Source: Coniferiporia sulphurascens
Lineage: Eukaryota > Basidiomycota > Agaricomycetes > Hymenochaetales > Hymenochaetaceae
Length of the DNA stretch: 64,000 nucleotides
Reading direction: 5' to 3'
NCBI GenBank assembly: GCA_002794785.1
Contig: NBBA01000001.1
Location: forward strand, 1,488,001-1,552,000
Shown: in pieces, positions 56,372 through 64,000 of the stretch
Layout: each line of letters begins with the position of its first letter
How positions within the stretch are numbered: position 1 is the first letter of the stretch
The notes under the pieces: model-generated
What the model saw: the letters and a program-made list of their open reading frames with translations, nothing else
The model's database searches: none
What the model was told of the DNA's origin: nothing
Program-made: the position numbers and the translations under genes

Positions 56372-57330
56372 TGGCCCTGGGCTGGGTAGCATGCCGCCTC
56401 CCGGCGCAACTGCATGTCGCATTGGACATCTTCTTTTTGTCCGATTTGCTGACCACCCTCCACCTTTTCTGCACTTGGGCCACCACCCCTGGCGCCCACC
56501 TCCTCCACATTTGGAAAGCAGGTGTGGAGACTCTGCTGGACTCATACCCCCAGCTCACCATTCACTTTGTATGGTGCCCTGGTCACTCGGACATCCCCAG
56601 AAATGAATGGGCTGACATGGAAGCAAAGCTGGTGACAGAGCTCCCCCCATCCGACCTCAAACCCTCCACCTCCGCACTAAAAGAAATCGCCATCAACACC
56701 CTCATGGAGCAATGGACATTTTCGCTAGCCCACCCCCTTGCCTCAACCACTGACAAGTACTTGGTGGTCCACAGCCTCCCATCACGCCGACCCTGAAAGC
56801 TGCTCATGCACTTGGCCAACCACTCTCGCAGCGAGCTAACCACAGTCGCACAGGTCCTCTGCTGCACCGGTCCCTATGGGGGTTACTGGCTGAGTTTTGA
56901 CTCAGCCTACCATCGCAGGCATGGCCTGATTTCGCACTGCAGGTGGCATAACCACCCCCCATGGCCCACGCAGTCAACTGCCCACATCCTCGGCGGCTGC
57001 AGTACCTTCCACCCGTGGATACAGCGCATGTGGCCATCCCAGGACCCTCTCCCAGTCCACCACTCAGAGTGGGCCGATGAAAACCGCCTCCTGGTTCTGC
57101 GCTGTTGGCTCAAGCTGACAGGACACCTGAACCACCTCTCCGACTGCACTGCAGGCACCATCAGGCTCTCTTTTGCCGCGATGGACCTAGATGGCCACCC
57201 TACTGATGAGGATATGGACTTGGACCTCCTACAGGATTACATGCATCATATGCTCGGACCTCAAACTCAGGACTCGGACCCAGCCCTTTTGGAGCTATCA
57301 GGTACGCTCCCTCCCTTTCCGCTCGAATAA
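56372..57330 (+). pseudogene. ORF2 3' fragment of E20 (RNase H and C-terminus)
   Basis: MALGWVACRLPAQLHVALDIFFLSDLLTTLHLF, HFVWCPGHSDIPRNEWADMEAKL, a TGA at 56794-56796 (RRP-stop-KLL; CGA in sisters), then SELTTVAQVLCCTGPYGGYWLSFDSAY, HCRWHNHPPWPTQ, ending LPPFPLE and TAA. The two parts are in the same frame. Confidence 0.85.
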
Positions 57331-57640
57331 GTGCCTGCCCTTCGGATTCCCCTGGATATGTCTCGGCCGGCACTCTCACCCTCCCTTTCCACTTCTAAGC
57401 TTCTCACTGTTACTTGCCCTTACCCACATGGTTTGTTCGTAGCAATATGTATCCCTCCTTCTTCTGCTTTTCTTACTCAATAGGGGCTCTACACACACCA
57501 GCACCCTTTGGGGAGCAGAACCCCTGCCCAGTTTTGTGCGATGTGCAATGACGGGCACCTCCGTTTTTATGTAGTTAGGGCCCCCCTTCGGGGGGGCAGC
57601 TTGTAATTATGTAATACTGCAGGAATAATTTAAAAAAAAA
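56372..57640 (+). mobile_element. E20: LINE 3' portion after LTR 4
   Basis: RNase H from ALGWVACRLPAQ, C-terminus, 3'UTR, hairpin near 57580-57598 and an A-rich tail (57624-57640). The 5' part is lost at the LTR. The next base enters E21 ORF2 of the lineage-A type. Confidence 0.83.
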
Positions 57641-58525
57641 CTGACAGCACTTCACCTCATCCACACATGGGCACCAGTACCAGGCGCCCATCTCCTCCAC
57701 CAATGGAAGGCTGGGGTCCAGACTCTCTTGGACTCGTACCTGGATCTTTCTGTTCATTTCATATGGTGCCCAGGCCACTCCGACATCCCTGGGAATGAAT
57801 GGGCAGACTGCAAGGTGAAGTTTGCAATGAACCTACCCCCATCCTCCCTCACGCCCTCCACCTCCACACTGAAAGAGGCCACAGTTAACACCCTTATAGA
57901 ATGCTGGTACCTATCGCTCACCCACCCACTGGCCTTGACAGCCGACAAATACCTTGCTGTCAACAGCATCCCTTCATGCCAACCAAGAAAGCTGTTAACA
58001 CAATCCATCGACCACCCCCACCGCAAGCTATCCACAGTCGCCCAGGTTCTCTGCCACGCCAGTCCCTATGGGGGCTACTGGCTGAGCTTTGACTCAGCCC
58101 TACCAGCACAGGCACAGCCTGATTTCGCACTGTTGGTGGCACAACCACCCCCCCTGGCCAGCCCAGTTGACCACCCATGTTTTGGGTGGATGTCATACAT
58201 TCCAGCCCTGGATCCAAAAGGTCTGGCCCCCCATGACCCACTTCTGACCCACCACACTGAGTGGGCCGATGAAAACCATCTCCAGGTTCTGCACTGCTGG
58301 CTTAAACTCACAGGGCACCTGAACTGCCTTTCAGACCATACCTCCGCCACCATCCGCCTGGCCTTTGCCATGATGGAGCTGGAGGGTCACCCAACCAATG
58401 AAGATATGGACTTGGACCTCCTCCAGGATTACATGAGTCATATGCTTGGACCCCATTCCCAGGACCCGGACCTGGCTCTCTTGGAGCTCTCAGGTGTGCT
58501 TCCTCCCTTTTCCTCTGTTCTATGA
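57641..58525 (+). pseudogene. ORF2 3' fragment of E21 with two compensating frameshifts
   Basis: LTALHLIHTWAPVPG, HFIWCPGHSDIPGNEWADCKVKF and GGYWLSFDSA are in frame. Then an extra C near 58099 moves translation out of frame for about 40 residues (LPAQAQPDFALL...), and a loss near 58230 restores it before TKWADEN-like HTEWADENHLQVLH. The frame therefore stays open to TGA at 58523-58525 although the Cys/His block is destroyed. Confidence 0.82.
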
Positions 58526-58843
58526 CTGCCTTTTGGACTCCCCTTCAGATGTCCTGGCTGGCACTCTCGCCCTCCCTTTCCAATTCTAAGCTACTCCTTT
58601 TTGCCTGATGTCATCTGTTTGGCTTTGCCATAGCAATATGTATTCCTCCCTCTTTCCTCTCTATTACTAATAGGGGCCCTTCACACCTGGGCACCCTTCA
58701 GGGAGCAGGGCCCCCACCCAGTTTTGTGCATTGTGTGATGATGGGTGCCTCCATTGTTATGTAGTTAGGGCCCCCCCTCTGGGGGGCAGCTTGTAATTAT
58801 GTAATACTGCAGGAATAATAATAATAATAATAATAATAAAAAA
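57641..58843 (+). mobile_element. E21: LINE 3' portion, lineage-A type
   Basis: It starts in RNase H at LTALHLIHTWAPVPGAHLLHQW, directly after the E20 tail, and runs through C-terminus, 3'UTR, hairpin (about 58770-58788) and an AAT-repeat tail (58813-58843). Confidence 0.83.
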
Positions 58844-58983
58844 CGGGCAGACCTGTATCTGTGGGTGACATGTATGTCATCCCATGGGTACTGTGGGCTT
58901 ATGTTAAGTGTGGGTAGGGTCTTTGATAAGCCTGTTACCCACATGTAAGGTGGTGGGTCAGACCATGGGTGCACCCATGGGAT
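58844..58983. repeat. 140-bp non-LINE spacer with inverted repeats (possible MITE remnant)
   Basis: CATCCCATGGGT (58878-58889) and ACCCATGGGATG (58973-58984) are perfect inverted repeats. The right side also carries an 18-bp perfect palindrome, CCATGGGTGCACCCATGG (58963-58980), and the left side TGACATGTATGTCA. The stretch lies between the E21 tail and truncated ORF1 of E22. It has no coding potential. A small DNA element or the pre-insertion sequence are both possible. Confidence 0.45.
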
Positions 58984-59583
58984 GCCCTACTCTGCATCTC
59001 CATGATGCTGTGCAAGGACTTCCTGTTTGGCCAGAACGGACACACCATCACTGAGAAGGCCCTCATGGCCGAAATCTGGCACAACCCGGCACTCTGCAAC
59101 CTCGACTTTGTAGTCACCCCCCACTTCACCGCCACCGAAGACCACTTGCCGACACTCGACAGGTGCCCAGTGGTATTCTCCTTTGTTGACCCCGATGGCT
59201 CCATACGCGAGCGCCTCCTCAAGAGGCCATGCATTTGGATGTTCGGATCTGCCCTCCGACTCTCCATCCCACCCATCCGCCCCACCCTCACCCAGTGTGA
59301 GAGGTGCCAAGGCCTCGGACATGGGACCAAGGGCTGCCGTGCCCAAGCTTGCTGTGCTGACTGTGCAGGTGCCCACTTGACCCACAATCACCACAAATCA
59401 TGTGCCCACTGTGCAACTGATGCAGTGCCCAAAGGCGACACATGCCCCCACCCCCACCTCTGCAACAACTGCAAGGGCGACCACCCCACCACCCTACCAG
59501 CTTGCCCTAAGAAGAGGTGTTACTGCCAAATCGAAGAGGCCCTCACCGCTGACCCCAATAACAAACAGATGGAGGAACTATGA
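58984..59583 (+). pseudogene. ORF1 C-terminal third of E22 (zinc knuckles)
   Basis: CKDFLFGQNGHTITEKALMAEI, DFVVTPHFTATEDHLPTLDRCPVVFSF, and knuckles CERCQGLGHGTKGC, CADCAGAHLTHNHHKSC and CNNCKGDHPTTLPAC are open to the TGA overlapping ORF2. The N-terminal two-thirds are missing. Confidence 0.85.
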
Positions 59584-59600
59584 TAGAGACACTCTCTATC
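59580..59600 (+). promoter_or_regulatory. ATGA overlap and start-codon inverted repeat (E22)
   Basis: The ATG at 59580 overlaps the ORF1 TGA. GATAGAGA (59582-59589) and TCTCTATC (59593-59600) enclose CAC. Confidence 0.7.
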
Positions 59601-62600
59601 TTGCAGTGGAATGCCACCTGCTCACTCGTGGTGATACATTCCCTAATCCCTGTCCTTACAACTGGCCCCTCCCCCCTGCACCTAATTCTTATCCAGGAAC
59701 TGCCCTGGTACCAAATAGGGCTGCAACCCTCACTCACCGACCCAACCGGCACCCCGGTCCTCAATGTCCCCACCATCCTGGGCTATGTACCTGTCCTACT
59801 GCCAGAGGTCCACCCTCGGGTAGTCATGTACATATCCAGGGCCCTCCCCCCTACTTCCTGGTCGATTCCCGGAGCTGTGCCCCATGGCACCGATGTACTG
59901 ACAGTGGAGATACAATCCCAACTCACCCTCTGGGTGTGCAACTATTACAGCATGCACCCTCTGGATCAAGAGAATGCCTCCCCACAGTACCCAGGTGAGT
60001 CCTTCTTATTCTCACTCCCCTCAGTGCTAGCCACCACCCTACTTGTTGTGGGTGACTTCAACTGTTGCCACCACACATGGTCTGAATTCTCAGCCACATG
60101 GCAAGATGACTTGGGGGCACAACCCCTCAATGACTTTTTCTGTGGGCATGGCCTGGCACCTGCCCACCTTCCTGACTCTGACTCACGGCCCAATGGCAAT
60201 CATCATCGGTGCCCCATTGACATGATCTGGGCCCCACCCACAGTCAACCCCGACTCTATCCTAGATTCAGCTACCTCTGACCCCTCACCGCTGTCCAACC
60301 ACGCCATCCTGCGATGGTCACTGCCTTTTTGGCCCCCCCTCCTGTCCTAAAGACCCACCAGTTGCTACCAGCCAACAAGGAGGAATGGACTGACATCACC
60401 TTCCCTCTTCTCAAAGCAGCCTTCCAACTCCTGGGGCTCAACACCCATGCCCTGGACATCAAAGCTAAGGCAGTCATCGACTCTATGGTCGCTGCCCTCC
60501 AGCCATTCACCTGTCTCTCCAATCCATCGAAATCGGAAGTCCCATGGTGGTCACCCCACTGCAAGACCCTCTTATCTGCCATTTCGACGGCCACCACCCC
60601 CCTCCAGTGCTCATCAGCATGACGTGCCTTCAAAAGGGGCATTAGGATGGCCAAACAGCAGTTCTACACTGATCAGGCATCAGAAGTGGATGCCTCCAAC
60701 ATCTGGAACTGGGCCAAGCGTGGCCTTGGCAACCAACCCACCCCCATCCCCTCGCTCAAATGGCGAGATGGCTCCTTCACCCAGATGGACAATGAGAAAG
60801 GTGAGCTCTTCTGCGAGACTTTCTTTATGCCCCCCCACCCCAGGCAGCGGCCACCACCCCGCTGCCACCACCTCAACCAGCTGCCCCACCCATACTCCTT
60901 TCAGAGCTCATGGGGGCACTGGCCAATACATCCAACTTGTCAGCACTGGGCCTCTCAGGAATAGGCTACTGCCCCCTGAAATGGGTGGTGGATGCCTACC
61001 CTGACGAGATTCTCTCACTTTTCAACAACTGTCTGCACTTGGGGCACCACCCTGAGTGCTGGTGGGTGGCAAAAGTGGTGATGCTCCAGAAGCCAAACAA
61101 GAAGGACCCCTTTTCGCTGCATTCATACCAGCCCATCACCCTTGAGGAGACCCTAGGGAAACTCCTTGAAAAGATAATAGCTAACCAGCTCCAGTTCCTC
61201 ACTAACATGTGGGACTGGCTGCCACCTAACCAATATGGGGGGCGCCAAGGCCACTCAGTCTATGACACTGCCCAACACCTTTTACAGATTGTAGAGTGTG
61301 CCCACTCAGAGGGCCTTGTCTGTTTGGTCCTAGTGGTCAACATTTAGGGTTTCTTTGACTTGGTGCACCCCCAACTCCTTCACCATCAACTGTTGGACCT
61401 TGGTTGCATGCCAGACATGGCTGACTGGTGTTTGTCCTTCATGATGGACCGGCAGGTCACTGTTGCCTTTGATGGCACCACCCTCCCTACTGCCCCTAAA
61501 CCCGACTTCAGCACCCCCCAAGGATCACCCATCTCCCCCATCCTGTTGACAATTTTCGTGGGCATGGTCCTCTGGCATTTTCACCAAGCCGGCACCACCG
61601 CCCTGGCATATGTTGATGACCATCTACTAGTTTGCATAGGCCCTCTGTGGCATCCAACTGCCACACCCTCACCCATGCCTATCAGCAACTCAACACCCTC
61701 TTTGGCACCATCGGTCTCAACATCAAAGCCACCAAGACAGAGTGCCTCCATTTCCACCCACCAAGGCAACATGCTGGGTATGACGGCTGGGATACTGCCA
61801 GCGTCCAAGTGGACCCCAACACCCTGATCCACCCCTCAATCCCACTCCGGTGGTTGGGGATATGGTGGGACCCAGGCCTTTCTTTCAAACCCCATGTCAA
61901 GCGAATGCAATCCAAGGGGCTCTCCACCCTCACTGCCCTCCGCATTCTGGGCAACACCCAATGCAGCATTTCAGCCCTTCTCCTCTGCCACCTCTATACC
62001 TCCTGCATCCGCTCTGTCCTGTCATGGGGGGCACCAGTCTGGTACCATGGCCATCACCAAAAAACTCTGGTAAACCACCTGCAGGCTGTACAAAATATGG
62101 CTTGCTGCTGGATTCTAGGCGTCTTCAAAGGTGCCTCCCCCCATTCCACCAATTTCCTTTGCTCTGTTCCCCCTCTCTCTTTCCATTTTGAATATATAAA
62201 GACAACCCATTCTCTGTGCCTATGGTGCACCCCTCACTCTATTGGCTGTAAATTATTTAAAAATGTAGCTAACAGACCTTTTTCACTTTCTCTGCAGGTC
62301 CAAGCCCCCCGGGTTCAACAGGTCCCTGCATACATGCATCCCCCATGGATGGACCCCCTGGCCTTTACAAAAGGCCGAGTCCGCTTTACCACCCCCACCA
62401 CCCCAGTTAGTGCCGACACCTGCAAGCAATTTGTGAAGGCTGCACATGAACTTGGCTCCACCCCCCATGTCCAAGTATTCACTGATGGCTCCCACATCGA
62501 TGACAAGTCGGGCTCTGCCATCTGTGCCATGCTCGGCCCCACCCAACTCAGGTCACACCAACTGGAGTCCCCCACCTGCACCACCGCCATGGATGCCGAG

Positions 62601-63574
62601 GAGTTCTCCCTCACAATGGCCCCAGGCTGGGTAGCACACTGCCTCCCAGTGCAACCGCATGTCGCATCAGATGTCTTTTTCCTATCTGATTCGCTGACTG
62701 CACTCCACCTTTTCTGCACCTGGGCCACCACTCCTGGTGCCCACCTCCTCCACATCTGGAAAGCAGGTGTGGAGACTCTGCTGGACTTGTACCCCCAGCT
62801 CACCATTCACTTCATATGGTGCCCTGGTCACTCGGACATCCCCAGAAATGAATGGGCTGACACAGAAGTGAAACTGGTGACTGAGCTCCCTCCATCCGAC
62901 TTAAAGCCCTCCACCTCTGTGCTAAAAGAAGTCGCTGTCCACACCCTCATGGACCGGTGGACCCTCTTGCTTGCCTCCCCCTAGCTTCAACTGTGGACAA
63001 GTACCTCGCAGTACATGGCATCCCTTCTCACTGACCATGAAAGTTGCTCATGCACTTGGTCAACCACCCTCACAATGAGCTCTCTGCAGTTGTGCAGGTC
63101 CTCTGCCATGCTGGTCCCTATGGGGGCTACTGGCTGAGCTTTGACTCAGCCTACTGGCACAGGCACAGCCTGATCTCACATTGCAGGTGGCACAACCACC
63201 CCCCCTGGCCCATGCAGTTGACCACCCACATTCTAGGCGGCTGTCACACCTTCCACCTGTGGATACGACATGTATGGCCACCTCAGGACCCTCTCCCAGT
63301 CCACCACTCAGAGTGGGCTGACAAAAACTGCCTCCCAGTTTTGTGCCATTGGCTTAGGCTGATGGGGCATCTCAACCGCCTTTCTGACAGGGCTGCTGGC
63401 GCCATCAGGCTAGCATTTGCTGCGATGGACTTGGACGGCCACCCAACCGATGAAGATATGGACCTGGACCTCCTACAGGACTACATGCATCATATGCTTG
63501 GACCCCAAACCCAGGACTCGGACCCGGCCCTTTTGGAGCTCTCAGGTATGCTTCCCCCTTTTCCCCTTGACTAG
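59580..63574 (+). pseudogene. ORF2 of E22 (EN-RT-RNase H), several frameshifts and stops
   Basis: EN: ILQWNATCS, QELPWYQ, GDFNCCHHTW, CPIDMIW, LSNHAIL. The C-run of 7 near 60333 shifts the frame exactly as in E18. A TGA near 60620, a shift near 60835 and a TAG near 61345 (CAG in E11, VNI-stop) follow. RT: ITLEETLGKLLEKIIANQLQF, NQYGGRQGHSVYD, STPQGSPISPIL and YVDDHLLVCIG, then a shift near 61646. A 450-codon run (61632-62984) holds LGIWWDPGLSFKPH, intact FTDGSHIDDKSG, DAEEFSLTMAPGW, SDSLTAL and NEWADTEVK. A shift near 62975 and TGAs near 63032-63040 precede the C-terminal domain, which ends at TAG 63572-63574. Confidence 0.86.
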
Positions 63575-63867
63575 TGCCCGCCTTTCAAATTCCTATGGAT
63601 ATGTCTTGGCCAGTGCTCTCACCATCCCCTTCTCATTTCTAAGCTTCTTACTTTAACCTGCCTTCATCTGCTTGGTTTGTTCATAGCAATATGTATTCCT
63701 CCTTCTCACGTTTCTTTTACTAGATAGGGGCTCTCCACACTTCAGCACCCCTCAGGGAGCAGAGCCCCCACCCAGTTTTGTGTGATGCACAATGACAGGC
63801 ATCTCTGTTGTTATGTAGTTAGGGCCCCCCCTTCAGGGGGGCAGCTTGTAATTATGTAATACTGCAG

Positions 63868-63904
<37 letters not shown>
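63575..63904 (+). other. 3'UTR, hairpin and AAT tail of E22
   Basis: Family 3'UTR with AGGGGCTCTCC/GGAGCAGAGCCCCC pairing arms, the C-run/TTCA/G-run hairpin at 63824-63842, CAGCTTGTAATTATGTAATACTGCAGG and an (AAT)n tail of about 36 bp. Confidence 0.75.
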
Positions 63905-64000
63905 GACTCCCACCAACATGAGAGGATCCACCCCCACTCCCACCACTGTGGCACCAGTTGCCACCACCATTACCTTGGCTCAGCTCGAGGCCGTGGTGAA
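63905..64000 (+). CDS. Possible start of an unidentified gene, open at window end
   Basis: This is the only sequence right of the last LINE tail, and it does not match the LINEs. An ATG at 63918 opens a frame for 27 codons to the window edge (MRGSTPTPTTVAPVATTITL then AQLEAVV), Thr/Pro/Ala rich. It could be the N-terminus of an LTR-retroelement Gag or of a host protein, or chance. Too short to decide. Confidence 0.25.

Larger units (their letters stand above)
58984..63904 (+). mobile_element. E22: lineage-B LINE, 5'-truncated in ORF1
   Basis: ORF1 from about LLCISMMLCKDFLFGQ, ATGA junction, ORF2 through all domains, 3'UTR, hairpin 63824-63842 and a long AAT microsatellite tail (about 63869-63904). 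It is the most complete lineage-B ORF2 in the window, though with several shifts. Confidence 0.87.

Overview
The window is a dense, almost gene-free block of nested non-LTR (LINE) retrotransposons. No host gene, rRNA or true tRNA gene was found. The copies encode a Gag-like ORF1 with three C-terminal CCHC zinc knuckles and an ORF2 with an APE-type endonuclease (EN), a reverse transcriptase (RT, YVDD), an RNase H domain and a Cys/His-rich C-terminus. This is the layout of the fungal Tad1 clade of LINEs. Together with the GC-rich, Pro-rich coding sequence it suggests a filamentous fungus, perhaps a basidiomycete, and a heterochromatic or centromere-like region. The organism is an inference.

A complete copy is about 6.4 kb: a short 5' end starting near CCTTCTTGACCAG; ORF1 (about 680-695 codons); an ATGA stop/start overlap; ORF2 (about 1335 codons); a 3'UTR of about 320 bp ending in a GC hairpin with a TTCG loop; and a tail of A-rich or AAT/TAA repeats. 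I label the pieces E1-E22. Two main lineages are visible. Lineage A has ORF2 beginning MNRDISILQWN (E3, E7, E8, E15). Lineage B has ORF2 beginning MIE (E10, E18, E22). A third type of 5' end (C) is seen at E5 and at the start of E12.

Layout: 1-1419 E1 (3' part, +); 1421-1768 E2 (-); 1769-8757 E3, full length (+), split by a solo LTR; 8758-9528 E4 (-); 9529-10872 E5 (+, chimeric); 10873-13654 E6 (-, with a 255-bp AT-rich insertion); 13655-16606 E7 (+); 16607-24214 E8, full length (-), with E9 (-) inside ORF1; 24215-27674 E10 (-); 27675-27994 tRNA-derived SINE (-); 27995-33911 E11 (+), holding E12 (a chimeric non-autonomous element, -) and E13 (-); 33912-47358 E14 (+), holding full-length E15 (+, with two solo LTRs) and E16 (-); 47359-47451 a minus-strand EN fragment; 47452-48674 E17 (+); 48675-52107 E18 (+); 52108-52301 an RNase H fragment; 52302-55812 E19 (-); 55813-56371 a solo LTR at a rearrangement breakpoint; 56372-57640 E20 (+); 57641-58843 E21 (+); 58844-58983 a palindromic spacer; 58984-63904 E22 (+); 63905-64000 unassigned sequence with an open frame.

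Five LINE insertions have target-site duplications (TSDs) of 11-15 bp that can be read directly (E9, E12, E13, E15, E16). Three of the four LTRs have perfect 5-bp TSDs. These give a relative insertion history. No ORF2 is intact; ORF1 of E3 is the only complete open frame. Most lesions are TGA codons where sister copies have CGN arginine codons, which points to C-to-T decay at CpG.
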